Source: Aequorivita viscosa (GTDB lineage Bacteria > Bacteroidota > Bacteroidia > Flavobacteriales > Flavobacteriaceae). From it: a DNA stretch of 64,000 nucleotides. Below are positions 24,691-33,914 of this stretch, in pieces (within the stretch, counting starts at the first letter, position 1; every line of letters starts with the position of its first letter). Position numbers and translations under genes: made by a program. The notes under the pieces are model-generated. The model saw only the letters and a list, made by a program, of their open reading frames with translations. It made no database searches and was not told where the DNA came from. The stretch covers positions 62,001 to 126,000 of the forward strand of contig NZ_FNNS01000005.1 in NCBI RefSeq assembly GCF_900106795.1, written 5' to 3'.

Positions 24691-26035
24691 TAATATTGCG
24701 GTAGGGCTAGACATAGGAACAACCAAAATTGTGGCTATGATCGGGCGGAAGAACGAATATGGCAAAATGGAAGTTTTGGGTATCGGGAAAGCTAAAAGTC
24801 TTGGTGTTCACCGAGGAGTTGTGAATAACATAACCCAAACCATTCAGTCCATTCAACAAGCAGTACAAGATGCAGAAGCGGCTTCTGGAATGAAGATTAA
24901 AGATGTGGTGGTTGGAATTGCCGGCCAACACATTCGAAGCCTTCAGCACAGCGATTATATTACCCGTTCCGATGGAGAAGAAGTTATTAGAGAAGCTGAT
25001 ATCGACGATTTATGCAACCAAGTGCATAAACTTGTAATGTTACCTGGTGAAGAAATTTTACACGTGTTACCTCAAGAATTCAAGGTAGATGGACAGGGCG
25101 AAGTAAAAGAACCCATAGGAATGTATGGCGCTCGATTAGAAGCCAATTTCCACGTTGTTGTTGGTCAAGTTGCCTCAATTAGAAATGTAGGAAGATGTAT
25201 AAAAAGTGCAGATTTAACTCTTTCTGAAATTACGTTAGAACCTTTAGCATCGGCTAGAGCGGTGCTTAGTCAAGAAGAAAAAGAAGCAGGCGTAGCGTTG
25301 ATTGATATCGGTGGCGGCACAACCGATTTGGCAATTTTCAAGGATGGTATTATTAGACATACTGCGGTTATTCCTTTCGGTGGAAACGTAATTACCGAAG
25401 ACATTAAAGAAGGATGCTCAATCATTGAAAAACAAGCGGAATTATTAAAAATTAAATTCGGTTCTGCTTGGCCTGGAGAAAATAAGGATAACGAAATTGT
25501 TTCAATTCCAGGATTAAGAGGAAGAGAACCAAAAGAAATTAGTTTAAAAAACCTATCAAAAATCATCCATGCCCGTGTGATAGAAATTATCGAACAGGCA
25601 TATATGGAAATTAAAAACTACGGGCACGAAGAGCAAAAGAAGAAATTAATTGCAGGTATTGTACTTACTGGAGGCGGAGCGCAACTTCAACATATAAAAC
25701 AATTGGTTGAATACATTACAGGAATGGACACCCGAATAGGGTATCCAAACGAGCATTTGGCTGGCGATAGCGACGCCGAAACTACTAGTCCAATGTATGC
25801 TACCGCCGTAGGATTGGTGCTCAATAGTTTGGAAAGTAGAAGTAAATCTTCCTTAATGACAAAACTGTCGCCAGATAAAGCGAAAGAGGAACAGAAGGAA
25901 GAAGTAGCGCCAGATGTAAACGAAGTTGAACAACCCCAAGAAGAAATGAAAAAACGTGATGAACCAAAAAAGGGAAAAAGGTTTTTTGATAAATGGGCCG
26001 AAAAATTCAAGGAGTTCTTGGATGATGCCGAATAG
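24680..26035 (+). CDS. ftsA: Cell division protein FtsA
   Basis: Actin-like ATPase that tethers FtsZ to the membrane. It has 451 residues. The phosphate 1 motif VGLDIGTTKIVAMIG is near residue 8, phosphate 2 ALIDIGGGTTDLAIF near 210, and the adenosine motif GIVLTGGGAQL near 325. The last ~50 residues are a charged linker (KEEQKEEVAPDVNEVEQPQE) ending in a predicted amphipathic membrane-targeting helix (KRFFDKWAEKFKEFLDDAE). It overlaps ftsQ and is followed by ftsZ after 55 bases. Confidence 0.95.
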   Translation: MENDNIAVGLDIGTTKIVAMIGRKNEYGKMEVLGIGKAKSLGVHRGVVNNITQTIQSIQQAVQDAEAASGMKIKDVVVGIAGQHIRSLQHSDYITRSDGEEVIREADIDDLCNQVHKLVMLPGEEILHVLPQEFKVDGQGEVKEPIGMYGARLEANFHVVVGQVASIRNVGRCIKSADLTLSEITLEPLASARAVLSQEEKEAGVALIDIGGGTTDLAIFKDGIIRHTAVIPFGGNVITEDIKEGCSIIEKQAELLKIKFGSAWPGENKDNEIVSIPGLRGREPKEISLKNLSKIIHARVIEIIEQAYMEIKNYGHEEQKKKLIAGIVLTGGGAQLQHIKQLVEYITGMDTRIGYPNEHLAGDSDAETTSPMYATAVGLVLNSLESRSKSSLMTKLSPDKAKEEQKEEVAPDVNEVEQPQEEMKKRDEPKKGKRFFDKWAEKFKEFLDDAE

Positions 26036-26090
26036 AATTAGAAGCAAGCAATAAGAATATAAGTAAATAACAGGAATAAAATAAATAGAT

Positions 26091-28064
26091 ATGAGCAGCA
26101 TAACAGAATTTGACAACATTTCATTCGATCTGCCCAAAAACCAATCAAACGTCATTAAGGTGATTGGTGTTGGGGGCGGTGGTAGTAACGCCATTAACCA
26201 TATGTTCAGACAGGGCATAAAGGGAGTTGATTTCGTAATCTGTAATACCGATGCACAGGCACTGGAAAACAGTCCAGTTCCAGTTAAAATTCAACTGGGT
26301 GTTTCCTTAACAGAAGGTATGGGAGCAGGAGCTAATCCTAAGGTAGGTGAGCAATCAGCAATGGAAAGCCTTGAAGAAATTCGAAATATGCTCACTTCTA
26401 ATACCAAAATGATATTTATAACCGCCGGAATGGGTGGTGGAACGGGAACGGGTGCAGCACCTATTATCGCAAAAATGGCAAAGGATATGGATATTCTCAC
26501 AGTGGGAATTATTACTATCCCGTTCCAATTTGAAGGTAAAACCAGAAATGAACAAGCATTGATTGGAGTAGATAAACTCCGACAAAATGTAGATTCGTTG
26601 GTGATTATCAACAACAATAAATTAAGAGATGTTTATGGAAATCTAGGATTTAAAGCTGGATTTTCAAAAGCCGATGAGGTTTTAGCCACAGCTGCTCGTG
26701 GTATTGCTGAGGTTATTACGCATCACTATACTCAAAACATTGACCTTCGCGATGCTAAAACTGTACTTTCTAATAGCGGTACAGCTATTATGGGTAGCTC
26801 AACAGCTTCAGGAGCAAATAGAGCGAAAGAGGCTATCAGTAAAGCATTAGATTCTCCATTGTTAAATGACAATAAAATTAGGGGAGCCAAAAACGTATTG
26901 TTGCTTATCGTTTCGGGATCAGACGAAATTACAATCGACGAAATTGGTGAAATCAACGATTACATTCAAGATGAAGCCGGCAATAGTGCGAACATCATTA
27001 TGGGTGTAGGGGAAGAGGAAAGTTTAGAAGGCTCTATCTCAATAACAGTAATTGCAACGGGTTTTAATGTTGAACAACAAAATGAAATTGTAAATACTGA
27101 ATCAAAAAAAATCATCCACACCTTAGAAGATGAACAACGGGCTGAACAAAACCTTGAGCCAAAAGCAACTGGCGGAACAGTTCGTATTCCTGTAAAACCT
27201 GTCGAGCCACAACCAAAACCTCAAGCGCCAATTATTAAGCACACCCTTTTTGATGACGTTGAAGAAGTAGAGCAAACACCACCTTTTGAAGGATATATTG
27301 AAACATCCGAATTACTTAAAAATATAAATGTTTCTTATGAAGAGATAGAAGCTAAAAAAATCGAAGAGTTTAACCAAGTTGAAATAAACAAGGTAAACGT
27401 AAACGAATTTGTAATTCTAGAAGCGCCTAAAAAACAAGAACAAAACAGTAATAGTTCAAAAGAAGTTGCCTATGAAGAGGAAGCCGAAGATGAAACTTTA
27501 ATGTTCGATATGCCAATTAATCAAAGTACTAAAAAAGCTTTTGAGTCGGATAAAAAGGAAGAATTTAAACGATTTGACCTTGATGAAATTGAGGTTCATA
27601 ATCATGTAGAGGTCGTTCCGGTTACAGAAGTTTCAAACGATGGCATTAAAAGATACAGCTTAGACGATTACCAAGAGGTCGAAGACCAAATGAATGCTGC
27701 AAAGCCTTCAGGTAAGCCGCCGGTTCCAGAAGATGAGGAGGTTAAATTTGTGAGAAGAACTGTTTCAGAGCCAACTCCAGAGGTAGATTCAAAAGAAGAA
27801 GATCCAATGAATACTCCAATTTCTCAACTTCTTCGAGACCGCACAGAAGAACGAAGACGAAAACTGAAAGAGTTTAATTATAAGTTTAAAAACAGTACAT
27901 CGCGTATTGATGAAATTGAAAGACAACCAGCCTACAAGCGTATGGGGATTGACTTAAATGAAACCAAGAGTGAATCGAATATCTCACGAACTTCGGTAAA
28001 TACCGATGACGACGGAATTGAATTGCGTAGAAATAATTCTTTTCTTCACGACAATGTAGACTAA
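26091..28064 (+). CDS. ftsZ: Cell division GTPase FtsZ with long C-terminal tail
   Basis: Tubulin homologue that forms the division ring. The GTPase and activation domains occupy residues ~1-330; the GTP signature GGGTGTG is at 115-121, with the T7-loop stretch YTQNIDLRDAKTVL further on. The protein is 657 residues against ~380 in E. coli. The extra ~300 residues are an acidic, low-complexity linker and a conserved-looking terminal block (NTPISQLLRDRTEERRRKLKEF, then AYKRMGIDL), the likely site for FtsA and other partners. Long FtsZ tails are usual in this family. Last gene of the cluster. Confidence 0.95.
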   Translation: MSSITEFDNISFDLPKNQSNVIKVIGVGGGGSNAINHMFRQGIKGVDFVICNTDAQALENSPVPVKIQLGVSLTEGMGAGANPKVGEQSAMESLEEIRNMLTSNTKMIFITAGMGGGTGTGAAPIIAKMAKDMDILTVGIITIPFQFEGKTRNEQALIGVDKLRQNVDSLVIINNNKLRDVYGNLGFKAGFSKADEVLATAARGIAEVITHHYTQNIDLRDAKTVLSNSGTAIMGSSTASGANRAKEAISKALDSPLLNDNKIRGAKNVLLLIVSGSDEITIDEIGEINDYIQDEAGNSANIIMGVGEEESLEGSISITVIATGFNVEQQNEIVNTESKKIIHTLEDEQRAEQNLEPKATGGTVRIPVKPVEPQPKPQAPIIKHTLFDDVEEVEQTPPFEGYIETSELLKNINVSYEEIEAKKIEEFNQVEINKVNVNEFVILEAPKKQEQNSNSSKEVAYEEEAEDETLMFDMPINQSTKKAFESDKKEEFKRFDLDEIEVHNHVEVVPVTEVSNDGIKRYSLDDYQEVEDQMNAAKPSGKPPVPEDEEVKFVRRTVSEPTPEVDSKEEDPMNTPISQLLRDRTEERRRKLKEFNYKFKNSTSRIDEIERQPAYKRMGIDLNETKSESNISRTSVNTDDDGIELRRNNSFLHDNVD

Positions 28065-28091
28065 CTCAAATTAGCTAAACTTAAAACCACC

Positions 28092-28126
28092 AACCGCTTC
28101 AGAGTCAAATTTGAAGCGGTTTTTTT
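28092..28126 (+). terminator. Intrinsic terminator of the dcw cluster
   Basis: Stem AACCGCTTCA (28092-28101) / TGAAGCGGTT (28112-28121) with a T-run to 28126. Further on, TGCTGAA (28152-28158) and TTCAGCA (28200-28206) form a second, weaker inverted repeat. Confidence 0.88.
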
Positions 28127-28314
28127 AAGAATTTTTTCTAGTTTTATAACCTGCTGAAAGACGAATGGTTCAAGGCGAGATTTCACAAGGTAAATTTCCT
28201 TCAGCAAAAAACTATACAAATATACTTTCTAGTGTTATTCAGAAACATATTCTAAAATAACTGTTTCGGTTTTACCGTTTATTGAGTATCTTCGCACTCT
28301 ATTAAAACGAAGGA

Positions 28315-28764
28315 ATGAGCTTACAAGACAAGGTTATGGAAGCGATTAAGGTCGCGATGAAAACGAAAGACACTCAGTCTCTAGAGGCTTTACGTTCAGT
28401 GAAAGCGGCATTACTTTTAGCGCAGACAGAAACAGGGTCAAAACAAGAATTGGCCGAAGCTGAAGAGTTAAAATTGCTCCAGAAGCAAGTGAAACAACGT
28501 AAAGATAGTGCTTCCATTTATTTAGATCAAGGCCGTCCAGATTTAGCGGAACCGGAATTAGCACAAGCTAAGGTAATTGAGCAATTTTTACCACAGCAAC
28601 TCAGTGAAGCAGAAATAACCAAGGTGGTCGATGGTATAATAGCTGAAACAGGAGCTACATCAATGGCAGATATGGGAAAAGTAATGGGACTGGCTAGTGC
28701 AAAACTTGCTGGAAGAGCTGATGGAAAAACCATTTCGACAAAAGTAAAATCAAGGCTTTCGTAA
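28315..28764 (+). CDS. GatB/YqeY domain protein
   Basis: A 149-residue cytoplasmic protein matching the YqeY family, which shares a helical domain with the tail of the GatB amidotransferase subunit. Typical pieces are LRSVKAALLLAQTETGS, KQVKQRKDSASIYLDQGRPD, FLPQQLSEAEI and the final MGKVMGLASAKLAGRADGK. The domain binds tRNA in GatB; the function of the free protein is not established. A poor TATCTTCG element lies upstream. It is not linked to gatB here. Confidence 0.9.
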   Translation: MSLQDKVMEAIKVAMKTKDTQSLEALRSVKAALLLAQTETGSKQELAEAEELKLLQKQVKQRKDSASIYLDQGRPDLAEPELAQAKVIEQFLPQQLSEAEITKVVDGIIAETGATSMADMGKVMGLASAKLAGRADGKTISTKVKSRLS

Positions 28765-28845
28765 TTATTGTATAAAGGATTATAAGTTTAGTGAGTAATT
28801 ATTCGAAATCAAATTTATAAAAATTATTTTTGAACACTGAATACT

Positions 28846-28919
28846 GGCCGCGTGGCGCAACTGAATAGCGCATCAGATTTCGGCTCTGAGGGTTGGGGGT
28901 TTGAATCCCTTCGCGGTCA
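28846..28919 (+). tRNA. tRNA-Arg (anticodon TCG)
   Basis: A 74-base cloverleaf. Acceptor GGCCGCG / CGCGGTC (one G-U), D stem GCGC / GCGC, anticodon stem TCAGA / TCTGA with loop TTTCGGC giving TCG, T stem GGGGG / CCCTT (two G-U) with loop TTTGAAT, discriminator A. CCA is not encoded. The D loop reads AACTGAATA, so the usual GG pair is GA. Confidence 0.93.
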
Positions 28920-28924
28920 CTAAT

Positions 28925-28951
28925 CAAAAGCCTGCTTTTTGCAGGCTTTTG
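28925..28951 (+). terminator. Terminator after tRNA-Arg
   Basis: An 11-bp perfect stem CAAAAGCCTGC / GCAGGCTTTTG with a TTTTT loop, starting 6 bases after the tRNA and followed by TGTTTT. Confidence 0.85.
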
Positions 28952-29072
28952 TGTTTTAACGCCATAATAGTCGTTTGGTTACTGTATCGTTATGTTGTTT
29001 TTTTAGAATGTTTTCAAAATATTACAAATATTAGCGCATTCATCCTTATCTTTAGGGAATTAGAAAAATGCC

Positions 29073-29768
29073 GTGGAAGAAAACAATCACTTTTCCATAA
29101 AAAACTGGAATGAAGACGACCGTCCTCGCGAGAAGATGTTGCAAAAAGGACGTATTGCCTTAAGCGATGCCGAGCTCATTGCTATTTTAATTGGTTCGGG
29201 TAGCCGCAATGAGAGTGCTGTTGCTTTAAGTCAGCGTATTCTTGCCTCTGCAAACAATAATTTAAGCGAATTAGGTAAGCGTTCGATTGCCGATTTAATG
29301 CAATTTAAAGGTATAGGTGAAGCCAAAGCCATAACAATTGTAGCAGCAATGGAACTAGGTCGCCGCCGTAGAGGAGGCGAAGCTCTTGAACGTAGGAAAA
29401 TTACTTCAAGCAATTCAGTTTTTGAGTATTTCCAGCCATTAATTGGTGAACTCCCGCATGAGGAGTTTTGGATACTTTACCTTAACAACTCAAACAAGGT
29501 TATTAAAAGCGGACAGTTAAGTAAGGGCGGTATTACTGGCACGCTCGTAGATGTGCGGTTGGTTTTTAAAGAAGCCTTACAAATTGGAGCTGTTGGAATT
29601 ATTCTAGCGCACAATCACCCATCTGGTACGCTCAAACCTAGTCACGCAGATATTCAATTAACTAAAAAATTGAAAATTGCCGGCGATGGTTTAGATATAA
29701 AGGTTCTGGATCATATTATAGTTACTGAAAAAGCGTACTTTAGCTTTGCCGATGAAAACATGTTGTAA
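29073..29768 (+). CDS. radC: RadC family JAB-domain protein
   Basis: A 231-residue RadC-type protein. The N-terminal helix-hairpin-helix-like part includes LSDAELIAILIGSG and LMQFKGIGEAKAITIVAAME. The JAB/MPN domain carries the metal motif HNHPSG at 180-185 with the downstream Asp of KPSHAD, so the metallopeptidase-like site is complete. Despite the name, a role in DNA repair is doubtful. The start is GTG at 29073; a nearby ATG at 29068 is out of frame. It is chromosomal and outside any visible mobile element. Confidence 0.93.
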   Translation: MEENNHFSIKNWNEDDRPREKMLQKGRIALSDAELIAILIGSGSRNESAVALSQRILASANNNLSELGKRSIADLMQFKGIGEAKAITIVAAMELGRRRRGGEALERRKITSSNSVFEYFQPLIGELPHEEFWILYLNNSNKVIKSGQLSKGGITGTLVDVRLVFKEALQIGAVGIILAHNHPSGTLKPSHADIQLTKKLKIAGDGLDIKVLDHIIVTEKAYFSFADENML

Positions 29769-29774
29769 GCAACT

Positions 29775-31070
29775 ATGCTACTAATACACATAGACAAAAT
29801 AACCCCACGAATTTCCTATATTTTTAAGCACATCTGCCTTAGGATTTTAGGAATTAATACTACGTTTACAACGGCCTTAGAAGAGTTTATCTCGCACACT
29901 GGCCCTAAAATTTCGTACGGTAAAAAGCCCATGGGTAATGAGCTTTTTTTTCAAAGTTATGGTCTTTTAGAGCAACAAGGTTTCGAAAGTTTTGATGTAA
30001 GCGTTAAAAAGTGGGAGGACACTTATGGCTTTTTTTCGGTCTCTAATGCAAGCGCACTTCCTTTCGATATATTTGCCGCAAGCTTTTATATGATTAGCCG
30101 ATATGAAGAATACCTACCTCACGTAAAAGACGAAAAGGGACGTTTCATGGCTTCTGAAAGTCTTGCCTTTCAAGCTGGATTTCTACATCAACCTGTTGTC
30201 GATATTTGGGCATACAAGTTTAAATTGAAACTTATCGAAGTATTTCCTGACCTTATATTTCCTCATAAAAAAATGACTGTTCATCCAGTGGTTGTGGCAA
30301 ACCAACCTTTTGTTTATAAGTACAAAGGCTTGTTGCGCTCGGCTGTGGGTTATGCCGACGACCTTTTTAGAGGACAATTTAGAAGGCTAATGGAACGCAC
30401 TCAAGTAATTTTTGGATTTAAACGAGATCCGGCAGATACTTTTAAATGGTTAGTTAATAACGCACGCCATAGTAATTTTAAATTTACTGTATTTTTTCTA
30501 CTCGGAAACGCTACTCAATTTCAGAAAGGAATGAATACACATCGGCAACAGTTTAAGCTTCTTTTAAAATATGTTTCGGATTATAAAGAGGTTGGACTTG
30601 TTTTTTCATACGAAGTACTTTCGCAATATGAAAAGCTGAAAGCCGAAAGAAGACGAATGGAAAGTATCACCAATCGGTCACTGAAAAGTTCAATTAATGC
30701 CGAATTCTTGGTTAATCTACCAGACATTTATCGAAATTTGGTAGAACTTCAGGTAAAACGAGATTTTACAATGGTTTTTCGCGATACGGTTGGTTTTCGT
30801 GCGGGTACTTGTACTCCGTTTTTATTTTACGATTTAGATTATGAAATCAAGACGCCATTAGTTATACATCCTGCCACTATGACAACAGATGCATTTCAAA
30901 AGAGATATGCGGCCGATATTGAAAAAACTGTAAATGGGTTTTTATCAGAAGTTGATAAAGTGAATGGAACCTTCACATTAATTTTTTCGAATAACGATTT
31001 CTCCTCAACAGAAGAAAACAAAGTCTGGCGCAGTATTCTTTCAGAAAAACTACCACTTTATGCCAAGTAA
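29775..31070 (+). CDS. Polysaccharide deacetylase-like protein with lost catalytic motifs
   Basis: A 431-residue protein matching the flavobacterial NodB-like family with an N-terminal DUF7033-type region. The family frame is clear: LPFDIFAASFYMISRYEEYLP, the later FKFTVFFLLGNATQF, and VGFRAGTCTPFLFYDLDYEI. However, the segments that should hold the metal and catalytic residues differ. The T/S-x-D-x-D strand reads VVVANQ, the HPSY-type histidine strand reads VFSYE, and the SRQH-type strand reads SINAE. I compare these with family members from memory. If right, it is a pseudoenzyme or binds rather than cuts. No signal peptide. It overlaps the next gene by 11 bases. Confidence 0.72.
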   Translation: MLLIHIDKITPRISYIFKHICLRILGINTTFTTALEEFISHTGPKISYGKKPMGNELFFQSYGLLEQQGFESFDVSVKKWEDTYGFFSVSNASALPFDIFAASFYMISRYEEYLPHVKDEKGRFMASESLAFQAGFLHQPVVDIWAYKFKLKLIEVFPDLIFPHKKMTVHPVVVANQPFVYKYKGLLRSAVGYADDLFRGQFRRLMERTQVIFGFKRDPADTFKWLVNNARHSNFKFTVFFLLGNATQFQKGMNTHRQQFKLLLKYVSDYKEVGLVFSYEVLSQYEKLKAERRRMESITNRSLKSSINAEFLVNLPDIYRNLVELQVKRDFTMVFRDTVGFRAGTCTPFLFYDLDYEIKTPLVIHPATMTTDAFQKRYAADIEKTVNGFLSEVDKVNGTFTLIFSNNDFSSTEENKVWRSILSEKLPLYAK

Positions 31071-31749
31071 TCTTATTACCGATGTGTTTTTTGATCTCGA
31101 TCATACCCTTTGGGATTTTGATAGAAATTCTGCACTAGCTTTTGAAAGAGTTTTTAGAAAACATAAAATTCAACTAGAATTGTCCAACTTCATTCGCGAA
31201 TACGAGCCGATTAATGAAGTTTACTGGAAAAAATACAGAGAAGAATTAATTTCTAAGCAGGAACTTCGACGAGGGAGATTACTGGATACTTTTCAGATTT
31301 TTAAAATGGAACTCCCTCTTGCTACTATCGATTTTATGGCGAATAGCTACATTGAAGAACTTCCCGTGAATAATGAATTGTTTTCAGGAACCATCGAAAT
31401 TTTGGATTATCTCTATCCAAAATACAAGCTACATATAATTACAAATGGGTTTAATGAGGTGCAACATTTAAAACTTGCAAATAGTGGAATAAACAAGTAC
31501 TTTAAAACTGTTACAACTTCTGAAGAAGTAGGGGTAAAGAAGCCAAACCCTATCATTTTTGAAGCTGCAATGACGAAGGCGTCCGTTAGTCCAAACCGAA
31601 GTATTATGATTGGTGATAATTTGGAAGCAGATATAGAAGGCGCTAGAAATTCTGGGATGCAAACTTTATTTTTTAATTATAAGAATTTACAAATTAATAC
31701 ACCCAGCCTAACGGTTACTGAGTTGATGCAAATAAAAAATTGTTTGTAG
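31060..31749 (+). CDS. YjjG-like HAD pyrimidine nucleotidase
   Basis: HAD-superfamily phosphatase of 229 residues. Motif I is FDLDHTLWDF with the nucleophile D12 and acid D14. The cap region is helical. Motif II is IITNGF, motif III includes KKPNPIIFEAAM, and motif IV GDNLEADIEGARNSGM. The WDF after motif I and overall length fit the YjjG family, which hydrolyses dUMP, dTMP and modified pyrimidine nucleotides. It overlaps the deacetylase-like gene by 11 bases and is probably cotranscribed; I see no metabolic link. Confidence 0.88.
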   Translation: MPSNLITDVFFDLDHTLWDFDRNSALAFERVFRKHKIQLELSNFIREYEPINEVYWKKYREELISKQELRRGRLLDTFQIFKMELPLATIDFMANSYIEELPVNNELFSGTIEILDYLYPKYKLHIITNGFNEVQHLKLANSGINKYFKTVTTSEEVGVKKPNPIIFEAAMTKASVSPNRSIMIGDNLEADIEGARNSGMQTLFFNYKNLQINTPSLTVTELMQIKNCL

Positions 31750-31835
31750 TGGAATAAATCAAGACCACATCTTCGAAAATAAGTGGTTTCAAAAACAGTA
31801 TCTTTACAACTGATAATAAATAGGATTATTCAGAT

Positions 31836-32606
31836 ATGAAACAATTTAGAATTATAATTTTCACTTTTTTGATAGGCTTTTCTGCTCTTTCACAGAATAT
31901 CGATTTCAGTAGCTATAGCTATGTAATAGTACCCGATAAATTTGAGTTTTTGAACGCTCCCGATCAATTTCAGCTTAATTCTATGTCGTTATTCTATTTA
32001 AAGAAAAGTGGGTTTAATGCTTTTTTGGCTAAGGACACGCCTAACGCCAATCGTTGTGACGGGCTTTATGCGAATGTTGAAGAACTTAAAACGTTATTTG
32101 GAACCAAGCTTCAAGTGGTTTTACTTGATTGTGATGGAAATGAAGTTTACAGAAGTGACGAAGGAAAAAGCAAATATAAAGAATTCGAAAAAACCTATCA
32201 AGACGCACTTAGAAAGGCTTTTGAAAGTGTAGAAAAGCTTGGGGTTTCGCAAAGTGAAATGGTTCAAACTTATGCTGCTAATTCTAGCGATTCTACCAAT
32301 ACATTACCTGCCGAATCTAAACTTTCTGAAATCAATGGAGTCCCTTTCCCATCTTCAAAGTTTTCAAACTATGTAAATGAAGGAAAATCATATTTGCTTA
32401 GAAAGACAGCTGAAGGTTATTCTTTATATAAAGAAGATTCAAGTTCAGAAGATGGACTTAAATTAGTAGGGAAGATAGTTGTTATGGAAAAAGTAGTGAA
32501 GTATATAGATGTTTCAGGCAATGTTGCCGACGCGGATTTTGACCAATCTGGAAATCTTATCATTAAGACTCGCGAGTCAACAATAACTTACGATTTCGTT
32601 GATTAA
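31836..32606 (+). CDS. Secreted protein of unknown function
   Basis: A 256-residue protein with a signal peptide to about residue 19 (IIIFTFLIGFSALSQ). The mature part starts IDFSSYSYVIVPDKFEFLNA and QFQLNSMSLFYLKKSGFNAF, an alpha/beta pattern suggesting a small domain that detects or anchors at the envelope. LQVVLLDCDGNEVYRSDEG and a helical segment follow. The last third (residues ~165-256) looks like a beta-rich domain. No lipobox, membrane helix or T9SS tail is seen, so it is likely periplasmic. I do not recognise the family. It has its own TATCTTTA-like promoter element and ends tail to tail with rarA. Confidence 0.75.
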   Translation: MKQFRIIIFTFLIGFSALSQNIDFSSYSYVIVPDKFEFLNAPDQFQLNSMSLFYLKKSGFNAFLAKDTPNANRCDGLYANVEELKTLFGTKLQVVLLDCDGNEVYRSDEGKSKYKEFEKTYQDALRKAFESVEKLGVSQSEMVQTYAANSSDSTNTLPAESKLSEINGVPFPSSKFSNYVNEGKSYLLRKTAEGYSLYKEDSSSEDGLKLVGKIVVMEKVVKYIDVSGNVADADFDQSGNLIIKTRESTITYDFVD

Positions 32607-33901
32607 AAGTCGTATTTGTTTTTCCAAAGTTGTTTCAGGTGATTTTTTAATGCGTTTTCTTTTGGATTGTTTCCTGGTTTATAGAAGGTAGTTCCCTTTA
32701 TTTCTTCTGGTAAAAATTCGTGTGGAACAAAATTGCGTTCATAATTGTGAGCATATTCATATTCCTTACCGTAGCCTAATTGCTTCATAAGCTTTGTAGG
32801 AGCGTTTCTTATAGATAAAGGAACTGAGAGGTCGCCAGTTTGCCTAACTAACTGTTGCGCTTCGCCTATTGCTTTATAGGATGCATTGCTTTTATGCGAT
32901 GTTGCTAAGTATATTGCACATTGACTTAAACTGATTCGAGCTTCTGGGTATCCAATTGTGTTTACCGCCTGAAAAGTACTATTGGCGAGGAGAAGTGCAT
33001 TTGGATTTGCGTTCCCGATGTCTTCTGAGGCTAAAATAACCAACCTGCGTGCGATAAACTTTATGTCTTCACCGCCTTCAATCATTCGGGCAAGCCAATA
33101 CACAGCGGCATTCGGATCACTGCCACGAATTGATTTTATGAAAGCCGAAATAATATCATAATGTTGCTCACCGGTCTTGTCATATAGCACAGTATTTTTC
33201 TGTGCTTTTTGCATAACCAGATTGTTTGTAATAATTATCTGCTCATCTTTTCCATCAAAGCTATCAGATGATTCTGAAAGAATAACGAGTTCTAAAATAT
33301 TCAGTAATTTTCGAGCGTCACCTCCCGACAGTCGTATAAGCGCTTCGGTTTCTTTTAAGGTTACGTTTTTAGTTGATAAAATGGTGTCTTCTCGCAATGC
33401 TCTTTTTAATAGCGCTTCCATATCCTCACGACTAAATGATTCCAACACATAGACCTGACAACGGGATAGAAGTGCAGGAATTACCTCGAAACTTGGGTTT
33501 TCAGTCGTAGCACCTATAAGGGTAACCCAACCTTTTTCTACCGCTCCTAGCAGTGAGTCTTGTTGGGATTTACTAAATCTATGAATTTCGTCTATAAATA
33601 AAATGGGACTTTTGGTTGAAAATAGAGTTTCACTTTTCTTAGCTTTTTCTATTACTTCGCGTACAGCAGCCACACCGCTATCTACTGCGCTTAATGAATA
33701 GAATGGCCTACCACTTTGGTTTGCTATAATATTTGATAAAGTTGTTTTTCCTGTTCCTGGAGGCCCCCACAAAATCATTGAAGGCAGCATACCTGTTTTT
33801 AATTGAGCGGTTAAAGAGCCTTTTGGGCCTACTAAATGTTGTTGGCTTAAATATTCGTCTAATGACTTTGGTCGGATTCGTTCTGCGAGTGGTGTATTCA
33901 T
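32603..33901 (-). CDS. rarA: Replication-associated recombination protein RarA (MgsA)
   Basis: AAA+ ATPase related to clamp loaders that acts at stalled forks. It has 432 residues with Walker A GPPGTGKT at 46-53, Walker [10 protein letters not shown], sensor 1 [11 protein letters not shown], the arginine finger region LLSRCQVY, and the C-terminal tetramerisation part ([28 protein letters not shown]). Its stop overlaps the convergent secreted-protein gene by 4 bases. A minus-strand -7 element TAATTTTG (33914-33907) lies only 5 bases before the ATG, suggesting a leaderless message. Confidence 0.95.
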   Translation of the reverse strand: MNTPLAERIRPKSLDEYLSQQHLVGPKGSLTAQLKTGMLPSMILWGPPGTGKTTLSNIIANQSGRPFYSLSAVDSGVAAVREVIEKAKKSETLFSTKSPILFIDEIHRFSKSQQDSLLGAVEKGWVTLIGATTENPSFEVIPALLSRCQVYVLESFSREDMEALLKRALREDTILSTKNVTLKETEALIRLSGGDARKLLNILELVILSESSDSFDGKDEQIIITNNLVMQKAQKNTVLYDKTGEQHYDIISAFIKSIRGSDPNAAVYWLARMIEGGEDIKFIARRLVILASEDIGNANPNALLLANSTFQAVNTIGYPEARISLSQCAIYLATSHKSNASYKAIGEAQQLVRQTGDLSVPLSIRNAPTKLMKQLGYGKEYEYAHNYERNFVPHEFLPEEIKGTTFYKPGNNPKENALKNHLKQLWKNKYDF

Positions 33902-33906
33902 AGTGC

Positions 33907-33914
33907 CAAAATTA
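33907..33914 (-). promoter_or_regulatory. -7 element TAATTTTG of rarA, probably leaderless
   Basis: An exact TAnnTTTG match on the minus strand, 5 bases before the rarA ATG. No clear -33 TTG is seen. Confidence 0.45.

Noticed and set aside
26291-26617. Antisense ORFs under ftsZ and ftsA
   Set aside because: Long open frames arise from the codon use of the conserved sense genes and show no protein-like features.
28201-28314. Additional promoter or ncRNA between ftsZ and the YqeY gene
   Set aside because: Only a weak TATCTTCG match and a short inverted repeat; not enough to call an RNA gene.
28846-28960. tRNA as an integration site
   Set aside because: No integrase, no direct repeat of the tRNA 3' end and no foreign gene block follows.
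29068-29072. ATG at 29068 as the radC start
   Set aside because: It is out of frame with the RadC reading frame; GTG at 29073 gives the proper N-terminus.
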